A stretch of 55,453 nucleotides of DNA. Origin: Candidatus Nitrosopelagicus sp. GTDB lineage: Archaea > Thermoproteota > Nitrososphaeria > Nitrososphaerales > Nitrosopumilaceae. Both the position numbers and the translations under genes were made by a program. Where the stretch lies: NCBI GenBank assembly GCA_028345575.1, contig JAOMDR010000006.1:1-55453 (forward strand), given 5' to 3'. Below, piece after piece: positions 39,921 to 49,629 of this stretch. The first letter of the stretch is position 1. Each line of letters begins with the position of its first letter. The notes beneath the pieces were generated by a model that worked only from the letters and a program-made list of their open reading frames with translations, made no database searches and was not told the DNA's origin.

Positions 39921-40955
39921 TTAATTAGCTTGGAATAATTTTTTGATGGATTCTTCAAAAGGTGCTTTTGCAACACCTTTTTCGGTAATTATTCCAGTAA
40001 TTAATTCAGGAGGGGTCATGTCAAATGCAGGATTGATTACATTAATTCCATCTGGTGCAGTTTTTTTGTCACCAATTCCAGTGACTTCAGATCCTTTTCT
40101 TTGTTCAATTACTACATCTTCAGGATTACTTTTCATATCAAATGTTGAGATAGGAGCAGCAACATAAAATGGAATGTTGTGTTGGTTTGCCATGGTTGCT
40201 ACCTGATATGTTCCAATTTTATTATAAACATGACCAGTTCGTAAAATTCTATCTGCACCAACAACGATTTTATCTACAAGACCATTTGCCATTGAATAAC
40301 CAACTGCAGTATCAGGAATTAGACTAACGTCAATTCCATCATGTTTTAATTCAAATGCAGTTAGTCTTGATCCTTGTTGAATTGGTCGAGTTTCGGTAGC
40401 TATAACTTTGATATTTTTACCACTATCTCTTGTAGCACGAATAACTCCTAATGCAGTACCATAACCAACAGTTGCTAATGCACCCGCATTACAATGAGTC
40501 ATAATTGTATCATTATCGTTAAATAATTCAGAACCATTTTTTCCCATTGTCATATTGATCTGTATATCATCCTCTGCCATTTTTTTTGCAGTTTCAACAA
40601 CATTAGTTTTTATTTCATTAACATTATCGGCTTGATTTGCAACTTGCATAATTTTTTCAAGTCCCCATGCAAGATTTACAGCAGTAGGTCTAGTTTCAAA
40701 TAAAATTTTTTTTGCAGTTTCCAAATATGAGATTAAATTACTTTTTTCAGTGGCATCGCTTTGTAATGCAGCTAATGCAAGTCCAAATGCACCAGATACA
40801 CCAATTGCAGGTGCACCACGTACAACTAATGTTTTAATTGCATCAGCAACTTGATTATAATCGGTATATCTAACATATTCAAGAGTATTCGGTAATTTGG
40901 TTTGATCAATCATAATAACAGAATTATCTTTCCATTCTACGGTTTTTAGACTCAT
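39921..40955 (-). CDS. mtnA: eIF2B-like isomerase (methylthioribose-1-phosphate isomerase family)
   Basis: 344 residues. Seen: VRGAPAIGVSGAFGLALA near 40-57, THCNAGALATVGYGTALG near 150, TRPIQQGSRLTAFEL near 187, and VVGADRI...VYNKIGTY near 230-250, the active-site set with Cys and Asp of MtnA. Acts in methionine salvage; archaeal paralogues isomerise ribose-1,5-bisphosphate, so AMP metabolism is the alternative. Start ATG 40955; ATG 40979 would add eight residues. Confidence 0.88.
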   Translation of the reverse strand: MSLKTVEWKDNSVIMIDQTKLPNTLEYVRYTDYNQVADAIKTLVVRGAPAIGVSGAFGLALAALQSDATEKSNLISYLETAKKILFETRPTAVNLAWGLEKIMQVANQADNVNEIKTNVVETAKKMAEDDIQINMTMGKNGSELFNDNDTIMTHCNAGALATVGYGTALGVIRATRDSGKNIKVIATETRPIQQGSRLTAFELKHDGIDVSLIPDTAVGYSMANGLVDKIVVGADRILRTGHVYNKIGTYQVATMANQHNIPFYVAAPISTFDMKSNPEDVVIEQRKGSEVTGIGDKKTAPDGINVINPAFDMTPPELITGIITEKGVAKAPFEESIKKLFQAN

Positions 40956-41048
40956 GCAATGAATCAAAAAATGCTCCATAATAATTCTTGAGTTTAAAAG
41001 AAATTCATAGTTAAGTATTTTATAATAATGATTGATTAGAAACTAGAC

Positions 41049-42059
41049 ATGAATTTGGAACAAATAGATGAAGTAGATACAGAGAAGATGTATAGAGTAT
41101 ATGACAAGTGGTATGAAATTGCAAAACAATCTTATGAAAAAAAATTTTCAAGGCCAAATTTTAAAGAAATAGATCATGTTGTTTTTGTTGGTATGGGAGG
41201 TTCTGGTACAATAGGTGATATATTTTCATCAATATTATCAAAAAAAAATATTCATACAACGGTAGTGAAAGGTTATCTTCTACCAGAAACTGTTGATTCA
41301 AATACTTTAGTCGTCGTAACAAGTGTTTCAGGCAATACAAAGGAAACACTCACAATTCTTGAAAATTCATTAAAAACTGAAGCCAGAGTTATTGCAATGT
41401 CATCAGGAGGTAAAATGGAAGAAATGGCAAGTGGAAATAATGGTATTTTATATTTTAAAATAAATAAAATACACTCACCACGTGCATCACTTCTTGCATT
41501 TTTATATTCAACATTAAATATTTTGGAAGAATTAATTCCCATTGAAAAATCGGATATTATTGAATCATTAGAACAATTAGAAATTTTACAAAAAGAAATT
41601 TCATCTATGAATTTAAGTGAAAAGAATTCAGCTTTAGAATTAGCAAAATGGATTAATGAAATTCCAATAATATATTATCCAGCGGGTTTACATTCAGCTG
41701 CAATTAGATTTAAGAATTCCTTACAAGAAAATTCAAAGAATCATGTGATAATAGAAGATGTTATTGAAACCTGTCATAATGGGATTGTTGCATGGGAAAA
41801 ACCAAGCAAATTAAAACCAATTCTTATTCAAGGAACAAATGATTATGTTAAGACAAAAGAAAGATGGTCTATACTAGAAGAATTTTTCCAGAAAAATAAT
41901 GTTGAATATAAACAAGTTTTTTCTAACGAAGGAAATATCTTAACAAAAATTGTATGTTTGATTTATTTTTTTGATTATGTAAGTATCTATCATGCAATTT
42001 TATCAAAAATTGATCCATCACCAGTTTCTTCAATTGATTATATTAAGAAAAAACTTTAA
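41049..42059 (+). CDS. Bifunctional phosphoglucose/phosphomannose isomerase (SIS)
   Basis: 336 residues. VFVGMGGSGTIGDIFSS near 49-65, VVVTSVSGNTKETL near 92-105 and PAGLHSAAIRFKNSLQENSK near 217 are the SIS sugar-phosphate binding parts of archaeal PGI/PMI. Converts fructose-6-P to glucose-6-P and mannose-6-P, feeding sugar nucleotides for the glycan genes that follow. Confidence 0.9.
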   Translation: MNLEQIDEVDTEKMYRVYDKWYEIAKQSYEKKFSRPNFKEIDHVVFVGMGGSGTIGDIFSSILSKKNIHTTVVKGYLLPETVDSNTLVVVTSVSGNTKETLTILENSLKTEARVIAMSSGGKMEEMASGNNGILYFKINKIHSPRASLLAFLYSTLNILEELIPIEKSDIIESLEQLEILQKEISSMNLSEKNSALELAKWINEIPIIYYPAGLHSAAIRFKNSLQENSKNHVIIEDVIETCHNGIVAWEKPSKLKPILIQGTNDYVKTKERWSILEEFFQKNNVEYKQVFSNEGNILTKIVCLIYFFDYVSIYHAILSKIDPSPVSSIDYIKKKL

Positions 42060-42062
42060 TGA

Positions 42063-42593
42063 TTATTTTTCTAATGAATTTTGAAATACTTTTGCCATTT
42101 CTTTGAGTTGTTTATCTCCTATCTCTATACGGAAATTCTTGTAATGAAGATGATACCAACCATTAGGAGCATCAGATCTGGCTTTTTGTAATTCTATTTG
42201 AAAAGTAGGTTCAAAGTATAACTCCCCATTTTCAGTACGAGGGAATTTTTTAAAGTGAAATCGTGGTTTGCCGGATTTATTTTTTGGGTTATTTCTATCA
42301 TTGAATTGGAAATGATCAAAATCTTCTTCATCAGGATATTCACCATAACGTTTCATTTCAGGAAGAACTGTAGGCTTTCCGTCTTTTTTCCAATTTTCAT
42401 ATGCAGAAATAATTGATTTTGCAAAACCTTCAAAATCATCACTAGTCATTTCTATTCGTATATCAGCCCAATGAATGTGCCAATTTTCTTTTAATTCAAT
42501 TGCAAATGGAAGATTAAATTGATCTTTTTGTGGATCCCAACCTTCAGGTTCTGGGAGTTTAACCTTTCCAGTAATTTTTTCTATAAAACCCAT
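42063..42593 (-). CDS. Unknown protein with duplicated domain (176 aa)
   Basis: Two copies of a beta-beta-helix unit: NWHIHWADIRIEMTSDDFEGFAKSI (about 37-61) and GWYHLHYKNFRIEIGDKQLKEMAKV (about 145-169), joined by a Lys/Pro-rich linker with RFHFKKF. Rich in aromatic and His residues. No signal or helix. Not recognised. Convergent with the isomerase gene; first of the leftward glycan operon's trailing genes. Confidence 0.6.
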   Translation of the reverse strand: MGFIEKITGKVKLPEPEGWDPQKDQFNLPFAIELKENWHIHWADIRIEMTSDDFEGFAKSIISAYENWKKDGKPTVLPEMKRYGEYPDEEDFDHFQFNDRNNPKNKSGKPRFHFKKFPRTENGELYFEPTFQIELQKARSDAPNGWYHLHYKNFRIEIGDKQLKEMAKVFQNSLEK

Positions 42594-42611
42594 GATAATT
42601 CCTTAATTTCT

Positions 42612-43154
42612 TTACAAATATTCCTTTTCTTTGTATTTGAGATATTCTGTGTAATTTGGTATTTCAAATCCAAGAGGTTTAATTATTTTTACAGGAATAT
42701 GATTCATTTTTTTGAATAATGCAATTGCAAGTCTATGTGCGCCATCCAATAATTGATAACCCGTTATATTTTCAATTTCAGACCAAGATTTTTTATTTTT
42801 GATTATATACCGAGTTTTAATTTTTTTAGATGTATATTTTCCAATAAGTATAGGTGTGGAAATTTTGTTTTGATTAATGTCATGAAATAAATTTATGAAT
42901 GATTTTGTTGCTCTTTCAGGATTACGCGATATGCCTTTATCAGATTCTGAAATAAATTTATAATATTTTGTTTTATCTATTGCCATTTCATGATTAATTA
43001 CATCATCAAGAAATCTTATCCGAAGTTCTATGTCTTTCCTATTACTAGTATTAAGTAATTCAGGATTTAAAAAAGAAATTTTTGTAAGAATTGTCTGAAG
43101 ATTATCAATTTCCCATAAAAATCCATTACTTTGTGGTTGTCTTTCTCTTTTCAT
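42612..43154 (-). CDS. ParB/sulfiredoxin-like domain protein
   Basis: 180 residues. The C-terminal GYQLLDGAHRLAIALFKKMNHIPVKII at about 130-156 is the DGxHR motif of ParB-like nucleotidyl/phosphotransfer folds. The N-terminal half is helical and unrecognised. Start ATG overlaps the stop of gmhA-like gene by 1 nt (TAATG), so it is translationally coupled to sugar genes rather than chromosome partition. Role unknown. Confidence 0.65.
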   Translation of the reverse strand: MKRERQPQSNGFLWEIDNLQTILTKISFLNPELLNTSNRKDIELRIRFLDDVINHEMAIDKTKYYKFISESDKGISRNPERATKSFINLFHDINQNKISTPILIGKYTSKKIKTRYIIKNKKSWSEIENITGYQLLDGAHRLAIALFKKMNHIPVKIIKPLGFEIPNYTEYLKYKEKEYL

Positions 43155-43720
43155 TACTTTGTGAACTGATTTTCAACTTGTTCACAAATAATATGATAAA
43201 TTATTCTATGAACCTCTTGAATTCTAGGCGTGGATGATGAATTCACGGTTAATTGAATATCAACTATATCTTTAATTTTTCCTCCATCATTACCTAATAA
43301 TCCAATAGTTATTGCACCAAGTTTCTTAGAAGCAATTAATCCTTCAATGACATTTTTTGAATTGCCACTGGTTGATATTCCAATTACAACATCGTCTTTT
43401 TTAACAATTGACTCACATTGTCGACTAAAAATAATATCAAATGAATAATCATTACCTAATGATGATAATATACTACTATCAGTTGTTAATGCAATTGCAG
43501 GTAAACTTTCACGTTCATGACAAAACCGACCAATAAATTCTGCAGCAATATGTTGAGCATCAGCAGCACTTCCACCATTTCCAAATATAATTAATTTATT
43601 TTTATTTTTAAAACAGTTTAAAATTATTGATACTGTAGAGTCAATTTTTTCTGCTAAATCTGAAGAAGCCTGAATTGTTTCAATACTTTCATTAAAAGTA
43701 TTTTTAATATTTTCAATCAT
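43154..43720 (-). CDS. gmhA: GmhA-like SIS sugar-phosphate isomerase
   Basis: 188 residues. FGNGGSAADAQHIAAEFIGRF near 47-67, DVVIGISTSGNSKNV near 112-126 and EVHRIIYHIICEQ near 168 (metal/catalytic His and Glu) match sedoheptulose-7-phosphate isomerase. Its place with NeuB-, KdsC- and NeuA-type genes suggests it supplies a heptose- or other sugar-phosphate for a nonulosonate or heptose glycan. Substrate not certain. Confidence 0.88.
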   Translation of the reverse strand: MIENIKNTFNESIETIQASSDLAEKIDSTVSIILNCFKNKNKLIIFGNGGSAADAQHIAAEFIGRFCHERESLPAIALTTDSSILSSLGNDYSFDIIFSRQCESIVKKDDVVIGISTSGNSKNVIEGLIASKKLGAITIGLLGNDGGKIKDIVDIQLTVNSSSTPRIQEVHRIIYHIICEQVENQFTK

Positions 43721-43725
43721 TTTTT

Positions 43726-44559
43726 TTATACAAGAACTTGCCTCAATTTCTTTTGTGCAGGTAATTCAGAATCCCAAATTATTTTTTTGCCTGAACCTAA
43801 AATGGCTTGAATCAATCTAATATCACGAACCATTCTGTTCAATCCAGCTTTTTCTAATGATGCAGCTTGATCAGAACCATACATTGCACGACTAAGTGTA
43901 ATGTGTCTTTCAATAGTTGTTGCTCCTAATGTAACTGCAATTACAGGTAAAAGATAGGATCCTACTTCATGTCCACTATATCCAACATTACATTTGAATT
44001 TTTTTTGGAGTGTTTGAATAATTCTAAGATTTGCTTCTTTAACATCCATTGGATAAGCGCTATGAGAATGAAGTAATTCAAAAGGACAAGAATAAGAACG
44101 GAAAATTTTTACAGCATCATCTATATTTTTCATGGTACTCATTCCTGTAGAAATAAAAGTATGTTTTTTCTCTTTAGCAATTTCATGTAAAAGTTTTTTG
44201 TGAACTAACATTGCTGATGCAACTTTATTGTATTTTGTTTTAAACTTCCTCATCTGTATTTGACTGTCAATATCCCATGATGAAACAAACCAATCAATTT
44301 TCTTTTTTTTACAATAACTATCTATTTTTTCAAATTCTTTTTCAGAAAATTCTAAACCTAATTTTTGTTCACGTGTTGTTTTTCCCCAAGGGCTATCCCT
44401 AGCAGAGTCAAGAGTTTCTTTTGAATATACTTTTTCAACAGTTCTTTTTTGGAATTTTACAGCATCGCAACCTGCATCAACTGCCATATCAATTAACTTA
44501 TTGGCAATTTTTAGATCACCGTTATGATTTATTCCTATTTCAGCAACTATGAAAACCAA
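43726..44559 (-). CDS. NeuB-family nonulosonate synthase without SAF domain
   Basis: 277 residues. TIM barrel with IGINHNGDLKIANKLIDMA near 7-25, DAVKFQKRT near 33, STGMST near 140, GYSGHEVGS near 182 and ERHITLSR near 208 (metal His). Condenses PEP with a hexosamine-type sugar to make a nine-carbon acid. Usual NeuB is about 340 residues with a C-terminal SAF domain; this one stops at LRQVLV, where that domain begins. 5 nt upstream of the gmhA-like gene. Confidence 0.88.
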   Translation of the reverse strand: MVFIVAEIGINHNGDLKIANKLIDMAVDAGCDAVKFQKRTVEKVYSKETLDSARDSPWGKTTREQKLGLEFSEKEFEKIDSYCKKKKIDWFVSSWDIDSQIQMRKFKTKYNKVASAMLVHKKLLHEIAKEKKHTFISTGMSTMKNIDDAVKIFRSYSCPFELLHSHSAYPMDVKEANLRIIQTLQKKFKCNVGYSGHEVGSYLLPVIAVTLGATTIERHITLSRAMYGSDQAASLEKAGLNRMVRDIRLIQAILGSGKKIIWDSELPAQKKLRQVLV

Positions 44560-44593
44560 CTAAATTAAAACAATGATTTTAACTATATGAAGT

Positions 44594-45118
44594 TTAATAC
44601 CAATTTTTCTTTTTTGGAAATTTTGAAAAGAGAATAATATCGGCTAATTCACGAAAACACGCACAACCGCCTTTTTCTTGACAAATATAATCTACAATGT
44701 TTTTCATAGAAATGTTTCCATCTTGAGGACATGCAGAAAAACCAATTTTTTGAGCAAGAGATACATCATTTACATCATCACCAATGAATGCAATATTAGA
44801 TGGATTAACAGAAAATCTTTTACATATTTTTGATAATTCTTGTTCTTTTTTGTTTGTACCAGGAGATATGTAAGATACATTCATGTTTTTACCCCATTTT
44901 TTTGTTATTGTTGAATTTTCCTTAGAGAGTATTACTGTTGGAATATTATTTCGTAATAATATATTCACACCCATGCCATCACGAGCATGAAATTTTTTCA
45001 TGATTTCACCATTTTCTGAAAAATATCTTCCACCATCAGTAAGAACACCATCAACGTCTGTAACTACAAGTTTGATTTCTTGACATTTTTTCTGAATAAT
45101 TTTACCTAGTTTTTTCAT
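44594..45118 (-). CDS. KdsC-like HAD phosphatase
   Basis: 174 residues. VVTDVDGVLTDGG (nucleophile DxDG, about 19-31), HARDGMG near 44, a Lys in SKENST near 65, and FIGDDVNDVSLAQKIG near 116. C-terminal CxCF may bind metal. Dephosphorylates the nonulosonate 9-phosphate formed by the NeuB-type enzyme, by analogy with Kdo-8-P and Neu5Ac-9-P phosphatases. Confidence 0.88.
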   Translation of the reverse strand: MKKLGKIIQKKCQEIKLVVTDVDGVLTDGGRYFSENGEIMKKFHARDGMGVNILLRNNIPTVILSKENSTITKKWGKNMNVSYISPGTNKKEQELSKICKRFSVNPSNIAFIGDDVNDVSLAQKIGFSACPQDGNISMKNIVDYICQEKGGCACFRELADIILFSKFPKKKNWY

Positions 45119-45143
45119 ATCTATATTTTTATAAAAATTGTTT

Positions 45144-45869
45144 TTAAAAGGTTTTAAATTTATGTTCTCTTTGATATGATTTCCAATTTTTCATCATCAT
45201 TTCACATTGAAAAAGATCAAATGGAGTGTCTATAGTCATTGAAATTTCATTTTTTTTATAAAATAACGGAGTAATTTTTGGACAGAATACTTTTCCATAT
45301 TTTTTAAAAGATTTATACCAAAATGTGTAGATGTCTCCAGTAGGGAAATAGAGTGGCGGAAATAGTTGTCTCTGATAATATTTATCAAAATCTGACGAAA
45401 ATTTTTTTAAAAGTTTAGACTTATGCCAAAATGATCTAAATGGATGTGTCTTTATTGGCATTACTCCTAGTACCAAATCTGCTTTTGAATTTTTTAATTT
45501 AGATATTGAACGATCGAGAAGTGCAGATGTTGTGAAAGGATTAGTTGGATGTAATATTGTTATAATATCAGGTATGTATGATTCATTTTTTTCAAGATAG
45601 TTTAATGCATGAATAATTACATCTAATTGAGATGCTTTACTATGAGAATACTTCTTTGGTCTAAGAAATGGTACTTCTGCACCAGATTTTTTGGCAACAT
45701 TAGCAATTTTTTCACCATCAGTACTAACAATTATCCTATTAACAAATTTTGATTTTTTTGCACATTCTATAGGATATTGAACTAAGTATTTTCCATTTAT
45801 TTTTTGAATATTTTTATGAGGTATTCCTTTAGAGCCTGCTCTTGCTGGAATAATTGTTAGAATTTTCAC
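45144..45869 (-). CDS. CMP-nonulosonate cytidylyltransferase (NeuA/PseF-like)
   Basis: 241 residues. IIPARAGSKGIPHKNIQ near 6-22 (nucleotide-binding loop), IIVSTDGEKIA near 47 and a LHPTNPFTTSALLDRSI segment near 107, all acylneuraminate cytidylyltransferase motifs. Activates the nine-carbon acid with CTP. First gene of the leftward nonulosonate operon (NeuA, KdsC, NeuB, GmhA). Confidence 0.9.
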   Translation of the reverse strand: MKILTIIPARAGSKGIPHKNIQKINGKYLVQYPIECAKKSKFVNRIIVSTDGEKIANVAKKSGAEVPFLRPKKYSHSKASQLDVIIHALNYLEKNESYIPDIITILHPTNPFTTSALLDRSISKLKNSKADLVLGVMPIKTHPFRSFWHKSKLLKKFSSDFDKYYQRQLFPPLYFPTGDIYTFWYKSFKKYGKVFCPKITPLFYKKNEISMTIDTPFDLFQCEMMMKNWKSYQREHKFKTF

Positions 45870-45969
45870 ATTGCTTCTAAATGATGCGTGTTTATAAAAA
45901 ATACTTATGAAAAATTCTTTATTTTCTAGAATAGACCATTTTTATTGGAATAAATTTTATTTAGATTAA

Positions 45970-46836
45970 ATGGGTAAAAAGAAAATCAATATCGGTCCTA
46001 GTCCAATATGGAAAAAAGATGGATGGATAGGTTTAGATCATAAAACAAGTAAAGTGGATAATGATGCCATAATAGGTGATGCAGGAAATATTCCAGTATC
46101 TCCTGGAGATTGTTCTATTTTATTTTGTAGTCATTTAATTGAACATATTCCACATTACAAATTTGAAAAATGTTTGGTTGAATTCAATAGAGTTTTAGAA
46201 AAAGATGGTGTCATTAGAATTTTAACACCAGATTTGTATCGCATAGCAAAAGCATATGTTACAAAAGATGTGGATTTTTTAGAAAAACTTCGTCAAGAAT
46301 CGGGCAAAGTTAGAACAGATTTATCATATGGCGGAACATTTATGAATTTTGTAATTTCTGCAGGTCAAGATACAGTACTTTTTAATAATGAATTAGATGA
46401 ATTTATTGGAAGTTATGCACATATTTACCTATATGATTTTGAAATGTTAAAAATTCTGTTAGAAAAATATGGGTTCTATAAAATTGAAGAAAAAAAATTC
46501 TGTGAATCAGAAATTAAGGAATTTAGAGAACCATTACATGTAGAAGGTATGGAATCAATCTGGAATAATCTCAATCAGAAATTTTACAAAGAGAATAATC
46601 TGATAAATTTTTACAATAAAGAAACACAAACCTATGAAACAAATTTTACTTTAACAGGTTTTGATAGAAGTCCTACAATGTCTCTAATTATAGAAGCACG
46701 AAAAGAAAAAGATGTGACTGAAGTAGATATTAAAGATGATTATAATTTTGAGTATTCACAATCTCTATTAAATGATGAAACTTTTAGATCAAAAGTAAAT
46801 ATGTTAAAAAATTTTCAAAAAGATAAATCTTCATAG
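45970..46836 (+). CDS. SAM-dependent methyltransferase in glycan cluster
   Basis: 288 residues. INIGPSPIWKKDGWIGLDHK at the N-terminus, then LFCSHLIEHIPHYKFEKCLVEFNRVLEKDGVIRILTPD near 55-92, the pattern of predicted sugar methyltransferases. The C-terminal third is extra and unrecognised. Only plus-strand gene in this stretch; ends 1 nt from the next convergent gene. Confidence 0.8.
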   Translation: MGKKKINIGPSPIWKKDGWIGLDHKTSKVDNDAIIGDAGNIPVSPGDCSILFCSHLIEHIPHYKFEKCLVEFNRVLEKDGVIRILTPDLYRIAKAYVTKDVDFLEKLRQESGKVRTDLSYGGTFMNFVISAGQDTVLFNNELDEFIGSYAHIYLYDFEMLKILLEKYGFYKIEEKKFCESEIKEFREPLHVEGMESIWNNLNQKFYKENNLINFYNKETQTYETNFTLTGFDRSPTMSLIIEARKEKDVTEVDIKDDYNFEYSQSLLNDETFRSKVNMLKNFQKDKSS

Positions 46837-46837
46837 A

Positions 46838-48343
46838 TTATATTTCATTTTGATAATTTTTTATTTTCACGACATGAGCGTCTGCCAAATATTCTAATTC
46901 TGTCATATTTTCTTGTAAAAAGTTCTTCATTGACAAGGAAGTTATTTCTACATCTGCCAAATTCCCACCAAAATAGAAATGTTCATGCATTTTAGTCATA
47001 AATCCATAAAGATCAAAATCAATTGAATCTTTTTCAAGTATTTGTAAAAATTTATCCAATGTTGATGATTCAATTTTTGAAGAAAGGGATTGTTTAATTT
47101 TCGAAGGTAATTCATGAACTGAATCTACTTTGTAAATTGATGGGAGTATAGAATAATTAGTATTTGTGAATATTATTGATGGTTTTTCATAAAATACTGC
47201 TTCAAATCCACTTGTTCCACCAACAGTAATAACTAAGGAACATTTTTTGAGTAATTCATTGTTAGATACAGATGGATGAAATAATTTCACATTAGGTATT
47301 TCCATAATTTCATGATAGTCTGATGTTTTTCTCCAGTCACGTATTGAAAGAGTGTAATGTTCTTTTACGTATAATTTGTAGTTTATTGGCAAAGATTTTG
47401 CAATATGTCTAATTGTTTCAATTTGATTTGTAAAAAATGGAGCACCTATTAGCAAATTTCTTTCTTCATCCATTCCAAGTGGAAAATAGACAAATTTTTC
47501 ATTATTAGGGATTTCGAGAGATAAATTTTTGTCTATAAATTTACTACGATATTTTTTCTTTAAGGATGATAGAAGTTCATGTTTTAGTACTTTTGATTTG
47601 GTTCTACCAAAATAGGTGTAATGAGATTCAATGTTTTTGTTTTGAGAAAATAATAAAAATTCTTTTGCAGCTTTGATTTTGTCTACTCTGGAAGTTGTAA
47701 AGTTTTTTTTGAATGTTTTTAATTGATTTGAGACATTGGATGATTTTAAAATATCCAATAATTCATCAAAATTTCTATTTTTACTTTTTATGTTATCAAA
47801 ATCATGTATTGAGTCTAATTGTATAGGATCACTACTAAGGATTGACTTGTATGCCAATCTAGATTGGCCGATAAAAATACTCTTGATGTTTTTTGCCCTA
47901 CATATTTCTGAGAAAAGATGACTGTGATGATAAACTGGTTTTTCAGCAATTATGAAATTTGGAGTTACTTCATCTAAAATAGATTCAAAAAATTTACATT
48001 CTTGTTCTAAAATTGAAAGTATCTCATTATCAGAAAATGTGTAAAAATCATTGAATCTATAAAAAATTCTTTCATTAATTGCTAATTGCCAAAGATTAAT
48101 TCCATATTTTTTCTCAAATTTAGATAAATATTCAAGATCTGGTTTTTCATTTGGGCGTATTTGATCGTGATAGAACCATGATTTTTTTAGATTTACTAAT
48201 TCTTGATTTTGAAAGAAATTTTTTGGTTTATTTGAAATATCAAAAACTGCATAGTATTCTGCATCATACTTTTTTTGCATATAATGTGCAATTGAATAAT
48301 GTAAAAGGAATGCATCCATCCAAAAAATTATTTTATTTTTCAT
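46838..48343 (-). CDS. Putative GT-B-type glycan/capsule transferase
   Basis: 501 residues, no membrane segment. The C-terminal half has FVYFPLGMDEE near 290, YVKEHYT near 335 and VITVGGTSGFEAVFYEKPSIIF near 390, the nucleotide-sugar end of capsule polysaccharide transferases. N-terminal half unrecognised. Donor unknown. Start overlaps the DegT gene stop by 11 nt. Confidence 0.65.
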   Translation of the reverse strand: MKNKIIFWMDAFLLHYSIAHYMQKKYDAEYYAVFDISNKPKNFFQNQELVNLKKSWFYHDQIRPNEKPDLEYLSKFEKKYGINLWQLAINERIFYRFNDFYTFSDNEILSILEQECKFFESILDEVTPNFIIAEKPVYHHSHLFSEICRAKNIKSIFIGQSRLAYKSILSSDPIQLDSIHDFDNIKSKNRNFDELLDILKSSNVSNQLKTFKKNFTTSRVDKIKAAKEFLLFSQNKNIESHYTYFGRTKSKVLKHELLSSLKKKYRSKFIDKNLSLEIPNNEKFVYFPLGMDEERNLLIGAPFFTNQIETIRHIAKSLPINYKLYVKEHYTLSIRDWRKTSDYHEIMEIPNVKLFHPSVSNNELLKKCSLVITVGGTSGFEAVFYEKPSIIFTNTNYSILPSIYKVDSVHELPSKIKQSLSSKIESSTLDKFLQILEKDSIDFDLYGFMTKMHEHFYFGGNLADVEITSLSMKNFLQENMTELEYLADAHVVKIKNYQNEI

Positions 48344-49505
48344 GATTCACCTTATTTTTTACAGAATTAGAAATCAGGCAATTTATTACAGTATTTTGTT
48401 CTTTTTTAGAAATGTATGGATACATTGGAAGTGAGATTAATTCATTGTATAGTTTTTTAGAATTTTTTAAACTAACATATTTTTTAGCTGATTTTTTAAA
48501 TAGAGTAAATTCATGTAGAGGCGTATAATGTAAGGATGTCTGTATATTTGATTTCATAAATTTTCTAAATAATTCATCACGAGTAATACCATATTCTTTC
48601 TTTATTCGGATCATATACAAATGATTAACATCATCATTAAATTTTGAAAGTATAGGAGTATCAATTCCATCAATACTTTTTAATTTCAAATTATAGTATT
48701 GGCATGCTTTTTTTCTAAGTATGTTTAGTTTTTTAATACGTTTTAATTGGTTTATACCTAATGCCGATCTTATCTCATCTAACCTAAAATTATATCCCGG
48801 TAATTCAACATCATATGACCATGGCTTTGAATTAAATTTTTTACTAGCAATAAATCCATGATTTCTATAAGTAGTAATTTTTGTTGCTAATTTTTTAGAA
48901 TTTGTTATAATCATTCCACCTTCAATTGTAGTCATATTTTTTGTTGGATAAAATGAAAAACATCCTAGTTCACCAAATGTTCCTACATGTTTTCCATTTA
49001 TTTTGGTACCAATGGCATGTGCACAGTCTTCAATAATTTTTAGATCATGATCACGAGCAAGTTTTCTGATTTTTATTATATCACATGCCTTACCTGCAAT
49101 ATGAACAGGCATTATCGCTTTAGTTTTTTTTGTTATACTTTTTTCTATTGATTCAACAGATACATTATAACCAACATCCTCAATATCTGCAAGAACTGGA
49201 ATTGCACCATTTAGAAGAACTGCATTGGCGGTTGCAACAAAAGTTTCATCAGGTACAATTACTTCATCATTTTTTTTCAATCCAAGTGTATTTAATGATA
49301 AAATTAATGCTGCAGTTGCGTTAGTGACGCCTATTGCATATTTTGCACCAGTGAATTTTGCAAATACTTTTTCAAATTTCTGGAGATTTGGACCATTAGT
49401 GAGTATGGGTTGATTTAAGGATTCAAGAACAGCTTTTTTATCACTATTATCAATATTAGGCACGAAAAATGGAATTTTTCTTAGTTTGGCGTTATTGTTT
49501 TTCAA
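48333..49505 (-). CDS. DegT/DnrJ/EryC1 aminotransferase 1
   Basis: 390 residues, PLP-dependent sugar aminotransferase. GVTNATAALILSLNTLGL near 59-76, EDCAHAIGT near 161, CFSFYPTKNMTTIEGG with the PLP lysine near 185-200, YNFRLDEIRSALG near 240. Forms amino-deoxy sugars on nucleotide sugars. A second copy lies at 51414. Confidence 0.9.
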   Translation of the reverse strand: MKNNNAKLRKIPFFVPNIDNSDKKAVLESLNQPILTNGPNLQKFEKVFAKFTGAKYAIGVTNATAALILSLNTLGLKKNDEVIVPDETFVATANAVLLNGAIPVLADIEDVGYNVSVESIEKSITKKTKAIMPVHIAGKACDIIKIRKLARDHDLKIIEDCAHAIGTKINGKHVGTFGELGCFSFYPTKNMTTIEGGMIITNSKKLATKITTYRNHGFIASKKFNSKPWSYDVELPGYNFRLDEIRSALGINQLKRIKKLNILRKKACQYYNLKLKSIDGIDTPILSKFNDDVNHLYMIRIKKEYGITRDELFRKFMKSNIQTSLHYTPLHEFTLFKKSAKKYVSLKNSKKLYNELISLPMYPYISKKEQNTVINCLISNSVKNKVNHEK

Positions 49506-49629
49506 TAAATCAGTATTAGTTTAGAATTTTGATTAATAACTTAATCGATGTTTTGATATTAATTGGTTTTTTACTCAAAATTAAGCTAACAATAGAAAAT
49601 ATAATTAGACATTCCGTTAAGGTTTTTTT

